From NCBI RefSeq assembly GCF_003576455.2, contig NZ_CP032869.1:4650001-4714000 (forward strand): 64,000 bases of DNA, in the 5' to 3' direction. The notes below the pieces were generated by a model, which did not search any database, had not been told where the DNA came from, and saw nothing but the letters and a program-made list of their open reading frames with translations. Below, piece by piece: positions 42,818-51,585 of this stretch (positions within the stretch are counted from its first letter, which is position 1; every line of letters begins with the position of its first letter). This DNA is from Mucilaginibacter celer. Its GTDB lineage: Bacteria; Bacteroidota; Bacteroidia; Sphingobacteriales; Sphingobacteriaceae. The position numbers and the translations under genes are program-made.

Positions 42818-44308
42818 ATGGCCCTCAAACACATTATCACAGCGCTTTTACTGATCAACTTTTTTATACCCGCCGCATCCAGGGCGCAGGGTACCAATCC
42901 CGACAGTATCGACACTTTTGTAAGCGGCATGATGCAGCGTAAAAGCATCCCGGCATTGCAAATGGCCGTTGTAAGGCAGGGAAAGATCATTAAATTAAAA
43001 ACTTACGGCACAGCAAATCTCGAAAACAATATCCCGGCTACCGATAAAAGTATTTTTTCTATCAACTCCATTACAAAGGCTTTTACCGGCGTGGCAGTTA
43101 TGCAACTGGCCGAAGAAGGCAAGCTGAAAGTAACCGACCCACTATCCATGTATCTGGATAGCCTGCCCGCGGCCTGGCAAAAAATTACGCTGCAACAGGT
43201 ATTAACGCATATTTCTGGTTTACCCGATGTGCTTGACGAGAACGAGCAGGTAATGGGCAACGGAAGCGAAAAACTGGCTTTACAAAAAGTTGGTGCCATG
43301 CCCATGGAATTTAATACCGGCGATAAATTCAGCTATAACCAAACCGGCTATGTGCTGATAGGCAAAATCATCACCAAACTGAGCGGCATGCATTTCACCA
43401 AATTTATTGAAGAAAGGCAGTTTAAAGTAGCAGGTATGCCCTTAACCCGCTTCGGCGATTCGTACGATGTGGTTCCTAATTCGGCGGGCGCTTATACCAT
43501 GACCAAACTTGTTGACGGCCAGTTTGTGAGGAATAAAAAGCCAGGCATCAGCTATATCCAGTTCCCGCTGTTTTTCCGTACAGCAGCCGGGATTCTTTCA
43601 ACCGCCGGAGATATGGGCAACTGGGTTATCGCTTTAAAAACAGGCAAATTGCTAAAAAATGAGGCCAGCATCAAAACCATGTGGACCCCGGCTGTGCTGA
43701 ACAATGGTAACATCGGCGGCTTTAACAGCCTTACCAACGGCTATGCTTTGGGCTGGCCTACTGTAACCCGGCCGGATCACCCGGCCGTTGGGCCGGTGGG
43801 TGGCGGCAGGTCGGCCGTGTTTATTTATTTAAAAGATGATCTGTCCATCGTAGTGCTTACAAATTTAAATGGTGGTAATCCGGATAGGTTTATTGATGAG
43901 ATAGCAGGTTACTACATCCCCGATATGCACGAGGCTAACGGCTTCGGCTTATCGCCCAACCTAAAAAAACTACGCGGAATCCTGCTTAAACAAAATTTTA
44001 AAAATGCTGAAGCAATTGCTGCCGGATTAAAAAAGAAGGATGCCTCCTTTACATTACCCGAAAGTGAACTGAACGGCTGGGGATACCAATTACTGAGTCA
44101 AAAGAAACCAAACGAAGCCCTTGCCGTTTTTACGCTGAATACCGCGCTTTACCCTAACAGCGCTAATGCTTTTGACAGCTATGGCGAGGCGCTTGAGTTT
44201 GCAGGCGAAAAAGATAAAGCCGTGGTTAGTTATAAAAAATCGTTGCAGTTAAATGCAGATAATAAAAATGCCGCAGAGCGGATTAAAGCACTTTCGGAAA
44301 AACAGTAG
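42818..44308 (+). CDS. Serine hydrolase of the beta-lactamase/PBP-like family with C-terminal TPR
   Basis: 496 residues. Signal peptide to about residue 24. The Ser-x-x-Lys motif is S84-I-T-K87, the Tyr-x-Asn motif is Y173-N174, and a later GGGRS segment can serve as the third motif. From about residue 410 two TPR-like repeats follow (NEALAVFTLNTALYPNSANA, KAVVSYKKSLQLNAD). It is probably a periplasmic esterase or D-amino-acid peptidase rather than a true drug-degrading enzyme. Confidence 0.85.
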   Translation: MALKHIITALLLINFFIPAASRAQGTNPDSIDTFVSGMMQRKSIPALQMAVVRQGKIIKLKTYGTANLENNIPATDKSIFSINSITKAFTGVAVMQLAEEGKLKVTDPLSMYLDSLPAAWQKITLQQVLTHISGLPDVLDENEQVMGNGSEKLALQKVGAMPMEFNTGDKFSYNQTGYVLIGKIITKLSGMHFTKFIEERQFKVAGMPLTRFGDSYDVVPNSAGAYTMTKLVDGQFVRNKKPGISYIQFPLFFRTAAGILSTAGDMGNWVIALKTGKLLKNEASIKTMWTPAVLNNGNIGGFNSLTNGYALGWPTVTRPDHPAVGPVGGGRSAVFIYLKDDLSIVVLTNLNGGNPDRFIDEIAGYYIPDMHEANGFGLSPNLKKLRGILLKQNFKNAEAIAAGLKKKDASFTLPESELNGWGYQLLSQKKPNEALAVFTLNTALYPNSANAFDSYGEALEFAGEKDKAVVSYKKSLQLNADNKNAAERIKALSEKQ

Positions 44309-44344
44309 CAATTGTTTCGAACTTTTTAGGTGCTGTCGCGATAT

Positions 44345-44385
44345 AAAAAAGCGGCCTTCAATTTGCGATGAGAGGCAGCTTTTTA
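44345..44385. terminator. Bidirectional terminator between converging genes
   Basis: AAAAAGC-g-GCCT / AGGC-a-GCTTTTT imperfect stem with A-run and T-run on either side, between the hydrolase and the acyltransferase. Confidence 0.65.
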
Positions 44386-45483
44386 TTTAGCAGGATCAAC
44401 GGCAATTTCTATCGCATCGGCAGCAGCAGACTTTTTCATCAATCTTTTAAAGAAATTTGTAAGCGGCATCTCAAAAAACCTGTAAAAAAGCACGCCCACA
44501 AAAACGGCCATAATCACGCTTAACACAACCGACATCAGCGGCTGTTTATAACCAAGCTTGTTTAAAATGGTTGGAATTAGCGGTGCCACACTCGGGTGGA
44601 TTAAATAAAGCGAATAGGAAGCGGCACCCAAATAAACTGCCCAACGGCTAAATTGGATCGCGGTACCATCTACAGAGGCACCGCCATAGACAATCAAAAA
44701 GGCTGCTAAGCCAAAGGTGATTTGATTAACCTGGTAACCCGGAAATATAACAGCAACCGGAACAAACAAATAGAGTAACCCGATTACGATGAAAACAATC
44801 GCAATTTGCGAAGGTATTTTATAACCTTTTAAAATGAGCTTCGCGGCAATCATCCCATAAATAAAATCAAGCACAATAGGATCAGCATAAAAAGCAACAT
44901 CGGGCCAGCCCGGCTTTTTAAATTGCGACAGGATGGCTAAAGGAATAAAAAGCGAAGCTAAAAAACGAACAGGTTTTAATTTAAAGGCCAGGGCGATGCC
45001 GAACAACAGGTAGAAAAACATTTCCATATTCAGTGTCCAGCCTACGCCATAAAGGGGGCGGTACTCACCATCCATATTTAAAGCCGGGATAAACAGGTAA
45101 GATTTAAGCGCCAGCCAAAAATCAAGCTGCGAATGCAGCACAACCCCGGATGTTTTGAGCAGCAAAAGCAATTTAAATGTGGTGATGAGCCAGTAAATGG
45201 GCACTATCCTGATGATCCGCTTTACGGCAAATGTTTTCCAGCCACCTTTAACACTGACAAAACCTTGCGACGAGATGATCATCACAAAACCGCTGATCAC
45301 AAAAAACAGTTCGACCCCGTTAGCACCCTGCCCGTAAATATATGATCCTTTGGCAAGCCGCTCGTTGGTATAAAACGACGAATGGCAAACGATCACCATC
45401 AGGGCCGCAACAAACCTGAATACCTGGATACTGTTAAATTGAAGCGGATTACTGCCCGCCTGTTGGTGTACTTGTGCCGCCAT
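44383..45483 (-). CDS. Acyltransferase 3 family membrane protein
   Basis: About 366 residues from the chosen ATG at 45483 (MAAQVHQQAG); another ATG at 45507 would add eight residues. About ten membrane segments. The family His is in RFVAALMVIVCHSSF, and FFVISGFVM matches the second conserved block. Such proteins O-acylate exported sugars, peptidoglycan or antibiotics. No linked polysaccharide genes are nearby, so the acceptor is unknown. Confidence 0.86.
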   Translation of the reverse strand: MAAQVHQQAGSNPLQFNSIQVFRFVAALMVIVCHSSFYTNERLAKGSYIYGQGANGVELFFVISGFVMIISSQGFVSVKGGWKTFAVKRIIRIVPIYWLITTFKLLLLLKTSGVVLHSQLDFWLALKSYLFIPALNMDGEYRPLYGVGWTLNMEMFFYLLFGIALAFKLKPVRFLASLFIPLAILSQFKKPGWPDVAFYADPIVLDFIYGMIAAKLILKGYKIPSQIAIVFIVIGLLYLFVPVAVIFPGYQVNQITFGLAAFLIVYGGASVDGTAIQFSRWAVYLGAASYSLYLIHPSVAPLIPTILNKLGYKQPLMSVVLSVIMAVFVGVLFYRFFEMPLTNFFKRLMKKSAAADAIEIAVDPAK

Positions 45484-45562
45484 TAATAACAGTACGGCGC
45501 CAGGCACTTTTCAGTTGCCAGCCAAGTTGATAATAGTCTGCCTGTTAAATGAAAACTATCGC

Positions 45563-45961
45563 TTACTCTGCTGCGCCCTCTTCCTCATCCTTCGGCTCCC
45601 AAAGTTCAATGATGTTGCCCTCCGGATCCAGGATGTGCACAAATTTGCCGTAATCATATTCGGCAATTTCATCAACTATGGTTACGTTCTCTGTTTTCAA
45701 CTCTTCAATCAAAGCAACCAGGTTCTCTACCCGGTAATTGATCATAAAAGGTTTTTCGGATGGATTGAAATATTTGGTATCCTGCGGGAAGGCACTCCAG
45801 GTGGTCGATCCTCTTTTTGAAGGATCATCATCATGCCGCCAGTCAAAAGTTGTTCCGTACGCGCTTACCGGGAAGCCTAAGTTTTTGGCATACCATTCGT
45901 TCATTGCCTTAGGGTTGTCGCTTTTAAAAAATACGCCACCTATGCCTGTTACTTTTTTCAT
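45563..45961 (-). CDS. VOC (glyoxalase/bleomycin-resistance fold) protein
   Basis: 132 residues, one VOC module pair. It starts KVTGIGGVFFKSDNPKAMNEWYAKNLGF, the usual first beta-alpha unit, and ends with FVHILDPEGNIIELWEP, carrying the C-terminal Glu ligand position. Substrate unknown. It ends the accessory block between hemA and hemCD. Confidence 0.85.
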   Translation of the reverse strand: MKKVTGIGGVFFKSDNPKAMNEWYAKNLGFPVSAYGTTFDWRHDDDPSKRGSTTWSAFPQDTKYFNPSEKPFMINYRVENLVALIEELKTENVTIVDEIAEYDYGKFVHILDPEGNIIELWEPKDEEEGAAE

Positions 45962-46073
45962 ATTTAAAATGTGAGGTTTATCGGTATCTAAGATAATGTT
46001 ATCATTGCACTGTTGGGTGCGGATACTTTGTAAAATAGTTTACACAATCAGGAAAAAACAAAACTGGTCGAAG

Positions 46074-46168
46074 TTACGCTTCGCTAAACTTCAACCAGTT
46101 TTATAAACTTCAACCAGTTTATCTTCAAAAAAACCTTTCGCCTTTTACCTTTCCCCTTTAACCTCTTC
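46074..46168. repeat. CTGGTCGAAGTT palindrome plus AAAGG-word relative
   Basis: 46074-46098 is a shorter copy of the palindrome at 11946/13555, followed by another half copy (AAACTTCAACCAG). 46129-46168 contains CCTTTCGCCTTTTACC, complementary to the word repeat at 7621. Confidence 0.65.
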
Positions 46169-46246
46169 CTCCCCCCATCACCGTCATTTAGTTGCAATTA
46201 ACAATAATTCATGCCATTGTTGTACCTTATCATCGGCATAAAAAAT

Positions 46247-46254
46247 TAAATTTG
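46247..46254 (+). promoter_or_regulatory. Candidate -7 box for hemCD
   Basis: TAAATTTG fits TAnnTTTG and lies 22 nt before the TTG start. A TTG at 46220 is 24 nt upstream, slightly too far for a good -33 element. Confidence 0.4.
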
Positions 46255-46276
46255 CAGCCGTAAAACATACATTCTT

Positions 46277-47851
46277 TTGGACAGAAAACTGATTATAGGA
46301 ACCCGTGGCAGTGAATTGGCTTTATGGCAGGCCAATTTTGTTAAAGACAGCCTTGCTGCCATCAACATCACCGCCGAGTTAAAGATCATTAAAACACAGG
46401 GCGACCGGATCCTGAACCTTAGCTTTGATAAGCTGGAAGGCAAAGGTTTCTTTACCAAAGAATTAGAAGAAGAATTATTAGCCGGCACTATCGATCTGGC
46501 CGTACACTCGCATAAAGATTTGCCGACCGAAAACCCTCCGGGACTCATTATCGCGGCAGTTTCAGAACGGGAAGATCCGTCTGAACTGTTGTTGATACTG
46601 AAGGATTGTGTTGATGTACACCAAAAACTATCGCTTAAATATGGCGGTATGGTGGGTACTTCATCAAACCGTCGTAAAGCCCAGTTGCTGGCACATCGTC
46701 CGGACCTGGAAATTACAGATCTGCGCGGCAACGTACCTACCCGCATAGGCAAACTGCGCGATGAAAAATACGACGCCATTATGATAGCCAAAGCAGGCGT
46801 TGCCCGTTTGGGTATCGACCTGAGCGAGTTTCATGTGGAAGAGATCACCCCGGTTGAACTGATCCCGGCCCCGGCACAAGGCGCGCTGGCTATCCAGATC
46901 CGCGAAACAGATCATGAGCTTTTTGAAGCTCTGCAAGCCTTGCATCATGCTGATGTTGCTGAGGAATTAGCTGTTGAACGTACTGTACTAAAATTATTTG
47001 GCGGCGGTTGCCATTTGCCTTTGGGCTGCTATTGCCGTAAAGAGGATGGCCAGTTCCAGGTATTTACTTCAAAAGCCGAAGAAGGCGACCAATTCCCGGA
47101 CAGGTTATTTTTAGAAGCACCAACCACCGAAGGCCTTGCCGAAAAAGTAGTAGCCAAATTTGCTAAAGACCGCAAACGCCCGGCAAGCGTATTCATTTCG
47201 CGCGAACTGGGAGAGCAAAGCTATTTCCGCAAAGCGCTCGAAAAACATAAAATTAATATCGAAGCCCGCTCATTGATCCGCACCGTACCGGTGATGACCC
47301 GCTTCGACTCGTACATATTAAAAAATGTGGATTGGGTATTCTTCTCGAGCAAAAACGCTGTTGAATACTTTTTCCAGCTGAACCCGCAATTCCCTAAAAA
47401 AGTAAAATTTGGGGTAATGGGCAGCGGCAGTGAAGAAATGCTGCGCCGCAAAGGTCACTTTACCGATTATGTTGGCGAGGGCACCGACACCGCCGAGGTA
47501 GCCGAAGAATTTGCCAAACTGGCCAACGGAAAAATTGTGCTGTTCCCGGGTGCCGAAAACCCGATGAGGAGCATCCAGCAAGGCCTTTCGGCTGATACCA
47601 AAATCATCGACCTGCCGGTTTATGAAACTGTACTGGAAGAAGACGTAGAGGCCAGCGGTGCCGATGTGATGGTATTTACCAGTCCATCAAACGTGGAGGC
47701 CTATTTTGCCGATAACCTGCTCGACCCATATCAAAAAGTGGTAGCGATAGGCAAATCAACCGGCAAAAAATTTGACGAAATGGGTGTAAAATACACGCTC
47801 CCCTACTCGCCCGACGAAGTTGGACTGGCAGAGGCAGTGTTTGGATTATAG
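46277..47851 (+). CDS. hemCD: Fused porphobilinogen deaminase-uroporphyrinogen III synthase
   Basis: 524 residues starting at TTG. Residues 1-300 are HemC: IGTRGSELALWQAN at the start, HSHKDLPTE (78-86), and the cofactor-binding Cys245 in GGGCHLPLG. Residues from about 303 are HemD: VFISREL, VFFSSKNAVEYF, then VFTSPSNVEAYF and a C-terminal AIGKST. The fusion joins two successive steps, from porphobilinogen to uroporphyrinogen III. HemD sequences vary widely, but domain order and length leave little doubt. Confidence 0.93.
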   Translation: MDRKLIIGTRGSELALWQANFVKDSLAAINITAELKIIKTQGDRILNLSFDKLEGKGFFTKELEEELLAGTIDLAVHSHKDLPTENPPGLIIAAVSEREDPSELLLILKDCVDVHQKLSLKYGGMVGTSSNRRKAQLLAHRPDLEITDLRGNVPTRIGKLRDEKYDAIMIAKAGVARLGIDLSEFHVEEITPVELIPAPAQGALAIQIRETDHELFEALQALHHADVAEELAVERTVLKLFGGGCHLPLGCYCRKEDGQFQVFTSKAEEGDQFPDRLFLEAPTTEGLAEKVVAKFAKDRKRPASVFISRELGEQSYFRKALEKHKINIEARSLIRTVPVMTRFDSYILKNVDWVFFSSKNAVEYFFQLNPQFPKKVKFGVMGSGSEEMLRRKGHFTDYVGEGTDTAEVAEEFAKLANGKIVLFPGAENPMRSIQQGLSADTKIIDLPVYETVLEEDVEASGADVMVFTSPSNVEAYFADNLLDPYQKVVAIGKSTGKKFDEMGVKYTLPYSPDEVGLAEAVFGL

Positions 47852-47977
47852 GTTAGTTCATAGTTGATGGTTCATAGATCATAGTATCTGTAAATCGTCG
47901 AATTTGAGCTATAAACAATTAATTGGCAATAGTTGCCGGAGCTACCATGAACCATCAACTATTAACCATGAACTAAA
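47852..47977. repeat. Word-type hairpin repeat (TTCATAGTTGATGG) between hemCD and hemB
   Basis: Starts directly after the hemCD stop (GTTAGTTCATAGTTGATGGT) and ends with the complement (ACCATCAACTATTAACCATG) five bases before hemB. An in-frame start at 47904 lies inside it. Confidence 0.85.
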
Positions 47978-47981
47978 AGTT

Positions 47982-48953
47982 ATGTTACAACGACCAAGAA
48001 GGAACCGCAAGAGTGAAGTGATACGCCAGATGGTGCAGGAAACGCATGTTAGCGCTGCTAACCTGATTTTTCCGCTGTTTATTATTGATGGCGTAAACCA
48101 GAAAAGCGAAGTGGCATCAATGCCGGGAATCTTCCGTTATTCTATCGATAATTTGCTGCGCGAGATTGAGAGCTGCATGAAGCTGGGCTTAAACTCGTTC
48201 GATCTGTTCCCCAATATTGCCGAGGAACTGAAAGATAAATTCGCTACCGAAAGCTACCGCGACGAAAGTTTATACCTGCGCGCCATCCGCGAGGTAAAGA
48301 AAAACTTCCCGGAAGCCTGCGTAATTACCGATGTTGCTATGGATCCTTACAGCAGCGACGGCCATGATGGCATTGTGGAGAACGGCGTGATCCTGAACGA
48401 TGAAACTCTGGATATTTTAGGTAAAATGGCTTTGGCACATGCACAAAGCGGTGCTGATATCATTGCCCCATCAGATATGATGGACGGTCGTGTGGGTTAC
48501 ATCCGCAATATGTTGGATGATAACGGTTTCACCAATGTATCTATCATGTCGTACTCGGCTAAATATGCCAGCGCGTTTTACGGTCCGTTTAGGGATGCTT
48601 TGAACTCGGCACCAAAATTTGGCGATAAAAAAACTTACCAGATGAACCCGGCCAACCAGCGCGAAGCCCTGATAGAGGCCGAACTGGATGAGGTTGAAGG
48701 CGCAGATTTCCTGATGGTAAAACCGGCTCTCTCTTACCTGGACGTGATCAAGCTGATAAAAGATAATACCGAACTACCGGTAGCGGCCTACAACGTAAGC
48801 GGCGAATACGCCATGATCAAAGCAGCGGTACAACGCGGCTGGCTTAACGAGCAACGCGCCATTACCGAGGTGCTTACCAGCATCCGCCGTGCAGGTGCAA
48901 CCGCTATTTTAACCTACCACGCTAAGGAGGTTTTGGAGAATAGGTGGTTGTAG
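47982..48953 (+). CDS. hemB: Delta-aminolevulinic acid dehydratase (porphobilinogen synthase)
   Basis: 323 residues from ATG 47982 (MLQRPRRNRKSEVIRQMVQET), the family start; the frame extends 26 codons upstream into repeat DNA, which I reject. Active-site lysines are in SYSAKYASAFYGPFRDA and LMVKPALSYLD. The zinc-binding cysteines of E. coli-type enzymes are replaced (DVAMDPYSSDGHDG), so it belongs to the group without the catalytic Cys-rich zinc site, probably Mg-dependent. It condenses two aminolevulinates. Confidence 0.96.
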   Translation: MLQRPRRNRKSEVIRQMVQETHVSAANLIFPLFIIDGVNQKSEVASMPGIFRYSIDNLLREIESCMKLGLNSFDLFPNIAEELKDKFATESYRDESLYLRAIREVKKNFPEACVITDVAMDPYSSDGHDGIVENGVILNDETLDILGKMALAHAQSGADIIAPSDMMDGRVGYIRNMLDDNGFTNVSIMSYSAKYASAFYGPFRDALNSAPKFGDKKTYQMNPANQREALIEAELDEVEGADFLMVKPALSYLDVIKLIKDNTELPVAAYNVSGEYAMIKAAVQRGWLNEQRAITEVLTSIRRAGATAILTYHAKEVLENRWL

Positions 48954-49018
48954 GTTAGTGATTGGAGGTTGGAGATTAGAGGTTAGGGAGCGGCCGCAAT
49001 TAGAGGTCAAAGATTAGG
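48954..49018. repeat. Word-type repeat (GGTTGGAGATTAGAGGTTAG) after hemB
   Basis: Run of GGAGGTTGGAGATTAGAGG words starting in the hemB stop region, interrupted by a GCGGCCGC stretch. Confidence 0.55.
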
Positions 49019-49039
49019 AAAAACGAAATATAAAATAAT

Positions 49040-49121
49040 CGTCATTGCGAGGCACGAAGCAATCCCCGATTGGCAGGTCCGCCCTGTATAGTTCGGGATT
49101 GCTTCGTGCCTCGCAATGACG
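49040..49121. repeat. 82-nt palindromic intergenic repeat, copy 4 (inverted)
   Basis: CGTCATTGCGAGGCACGAAG ... CCTCGCAATGACG; the centre (GCCCTGTATAGTTCGGG) is the reverse complement of copy 1. Confidence 0.92.
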
Positions 49122-49135
49122 ACATTGAGAAAAAT

Positions 49136-49198
49136 AGCTTTTAGCTCAACAAATAAAAATCAAGCTTTAAGCCTTTGGCTTTCAGCTTTAAGCTCATA
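49136..49198. repeat. Word-type repeat (AGCTTTAAGCC/AGCTTTAAGCTC) before hemL
   Basis: AGCTTTTAGCTC, AAGCTTTAAGCC, TCAGCTTTAAGCTC in a row, ending four bases before the hemL ATG. A frame open into this repeat would add nine residues to HemL; I reject that start. Confidence 0.7.
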
Positions 49199-49201
49199 AA
49201 A

Positions 49202-50566
49202 ATGTTCGATTCAATAAAAAAGATGTTTTCAGCAGAGGATGAACCGGTAAATACTACGGGCAAGCCCGATATCAGTCGTGAAAAATCGGCGGAGTTGTAT
49301 GCTAAGGCGCAAACGTTTTTTCCGGGTGGGGTTAACTCGCCGGTGAGGGCCTTTAAGTCGGTTTACGGTACGCCGCTCTTTATTCAAAAAGGTGATGGTG
49401 CCCATATCTGGGATGCCGATGGTAACGAGTTTATCGATTACTGCTGCTCATGGGGACCACTCATCCTTGGTCACAACAACGCCAAAGTGCGCGAAAAAGT
49501 GATCGAGGTAATGCAAAACGGCATGAGCTTCGGTGCGCCAACCGCGTTGGAAAATGAACTGGCCGAGCTGATCCTCAAAAACAATAAATTTATTGAAAAG
49601 ATCCGTTTTGTAAGCTCGGGTACCGAGGCCGTTATGTCGGCTATCAGGTTGGCCAGGGGGTACACCAAACGCGATAAGATTTTGAAATTTGAAGGCTGCT
49701 ATCACGGCCATGCCGATGCCCTGCTGGTAAAAGCAGGTTCGGGTTTGGTTACGTTTGGCGAAACATCATCGGCAGGTGTACCGAAATCTGTTGCAGACGA
49801 AACCATTGTGGTAGCGCTTAACGATAAAGAAGCTTTGGCCAAAGCTTTCGAAGAATTTAAAGACCAGATAGCCGCGGTAATTATAGAGCCGGTACCGGCC
49901 AACAACGGTTTGTTATTACAGGAAAAAGAATACCTGCAATACCTGCGCGAAATCTGTACTCAAAACGGCACCATGTTGATTTTTGATGAGGTAATCTCGG
50001 GTTTCCGGGTGGGCTTTGAAGGCGCTGCCGGTTACTACCAGATCAAACCGGATATCATTACCTACGGTAAAATCATCGGTGGCGGTATGCCTGTGGGTGC
50101 CTACGGTTCTTCGGCAGCTATTATGAGTAATATTTCGCCGGAGGGTTCGGTTTACCAGGCGGGTACATTATCGGGTAATCCGGTTGCTATGGGTGCCGGG
50201 ATTGCCCAACTGAGCGAGCTTTTGCGCATGGGCTTTTACCGCGATCTGAACAATAAAACAGAAGAGTTCGTAGAAGCAATTCAACGTTTTGCTACCGCCC
50301 GCAGTTACAAATTTAAGGTGTTTGGCATCGGCTCCATATTTTGGTTTGCTTTTACAGATAAAGAGTATATTCGTAAAGCAGAAGATATTGACGCATCGAG
50401 CATGGAAAAATTCAAAAAGTTCCACCGCGAGTTGCTGAACAGGGGTGTTTATTTAGGTCCGTCGGGTTACGAGGTTGGTTTTATATCATCGGCCCACACC
50501 AAAACAGATCTGGAGAAAACAAAACGTGCTATATTTGATAGTTTGGATCTGGTATTTTCTAAATAG
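49202..50566 (+). CDS. hemL: Glutamate-1-semialdehyde 2,1-aminomutase
   Basis: 454 residues from ATG 49202 (MFDSIKKMFSAED). Class III aminotransferase fold; FPGGVNSPVRAF near the start, the PLP Lys in TYGKIIGGGMPVGAYG, and the gating loop after SSGTEAVMSAIRLARG. It converts glutamate-1-semialdehyde to 5-aminolevulinate. It carries about 20 extra N-terminal residues compared with the E. coli enzyme. A long ACTGC-type hairpin begins at the stop codon. Confidence 0.96.
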   Translation: MFDSIKKMFSAEDEPVNTTGKPDISREKSAELYAKAQTFFPGGVNSPVRAFKSVYGTPLFIQKGDGAHIWDADGNEFIDYCCSWGPLILGHNNAKVREKVIEVMQNGMSFGAPTALENELAELILKNNKFIEKIRFVSSGTEAVMSAIRLARGYTKRDKILKFEGCYHGHADALLVKAGSGLVTFGETSSAGVPKSVADETIVVALNDKEALAKAFEEFKDQIAAVIIEPVPANNGLLLQEKEYLQYLREICTQNGTMLIFDEVISGFRVGFEGAAGYYQIKPDIITYGKIIGGGMPVGAYGSSAAIMSNISPEGSVYQAGTLSGNPVAMGAGIAQLSELLRMGFYRDLNNKTEEFVEAIQRFATARSYKFKVFGIGSIFWFAFTDKEYIRKAEDIDASSMEKFKKFHRELLNRGVYLGPSGYEVGFISSAHTKTDLEKTKRAIFDSLDLVFSK

Positions 50567-50700
50567 TTTGCAGTTGCCGGTAGGCAGTTTGCAGTAGTCA
50601 GTAAGCAGTTTGCAGTTAAAATCACTTGCATACTGCAAACTAAAACTATTGTAAATTGATAAACTACTGCCAACTGCAAACTGATAACTGCAAACTGAAA
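50566..50700. repeat. Word-type hairpin repeat (TTTGCAGTTGCCGG / CAACTGCAAACTG) before the kinase gene
   Basis: Left half: AGTTTGCAGT words; right half: their complements (CTGCCAACTGCAAACTGATA). It spans from the hemL stop to one base before the kinase start. Confidence 0.85.
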
Positions 50701-50701
50701 G

Positions 50702-51577
50702 ATGAAGAAGACATTCGTAATTTTCTACGCGCTCATCACCTACGCTGTTGCGGAGTTGATATGGTGGGGTTATATGCTGGTTACGCTGCAACCACGCCGC
50801 ACCGGCATGATCATGGGTGAAGGTGCCATGTTTGTGGCCGTGTTTTTAATTGGCGCCATTAACCTGCACCGTTCTTTTAACAAAGAGCGCCGTTTGCAGG
50901 AGCAGAAAAAGAACTTCCTGATGTCGGTTACGCACGAGTTAAAATCGCCATTGGCATCGATCAAGATCCTGTTGCAAACCATCCAGAAACGCCAGCTTAC
51001 CAGGGAGCAGATCCTTGATTTTATTGACAAATCATTAAACGATGTGGAGCGTTTGGATGATATGGTGGAGAATATGCTCCTGGCATCTAAAATTGAAAAC
51101 CAATCGTACAGCTTCCCTAAGGCCAGCTTTAACCTTTCGGTTTTGGTGGATAGCATTGTTAACCGTTTGCAGATCTCTAAATGCGATTGCAACCAGCAGA
51201 TCATCGAGGCCGAGATTGAGCCGAAGGTGGAGATTATCGGCGATAAGTTCGCGCTTACATCGGTGGTTACCAACCTGATCGAGAATGCTGTAAAATATTC
51301 AAGTCCATGTTCATCTGTTGGTGTTAAACTTTTCTCGAAGGATGATAAAGTTTACTTACAGGTTGCCGATCATGGCATAGGCATTGCCGACGAGGAAAAA
51401 ACCCGCATATTTGATCGTTTTTACCGCGTAGGCAGTGAAGAAACCCGCAACACCAAAGGCACCGGATTGGGCCTTTATATTGTTAAGGAGGTGCTGGATA
51501 AGCACCAGGCCAGCATCAGGGTGAAAGATAACCGCCCGGCTGGTAGTATTTTTGAAGTTACATTTGGACTAACCTAA
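50702..51577 (+). CDS. Sensor histidine kinase
   Basis: 291 residues. Two membrane segments (about 5-25 and 38-56) joined by a loop of only about ten residues, so there is hardly any sensor domain outside the membrane. The H-box is SVTHELKSPLAS with His78, the N-box NLIENAVKYS, then ADHGIGI and GTGLGLYIVKEV. It pairs with the next gene. Its place in the heme cluster suggests it senses membrane or heme-related stress, which is inference. Confidence 0.92.
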   Translation: MKKTFVIFYALITYAVAELIWWGYMLVTLQPRRTGMIMGEGAMFVAVFLIGAINLHRSFNKERRLQEQKKNFLMSVTHELKSPLASIKILLQTIQKRQLTREQILDFIDKSLNDVERLDDMVENMLLASKIENQSYSFPKASFNLSVLVDSIVNRLQISKCDCNQQIIEAEIEPKVEIIGDKFALTSVVTNLIENAVKYSSPCSSVGVKLFSKDDKVYLQVADHGIGIADEEKTRIFDRFYRVGSEETRNTKGTGLGLYIVKEVLDKHQASIRVKDNRPAGSIFEVTFGLT

Positions 51578-51585
51578 ATTATTAT

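Noticed and set aside
50566..50700. Possible CRISPR-like array
   Set aside because: Words are short, degenerate and arranged as a hairpin, without regular spacers, and there are no cas genes.
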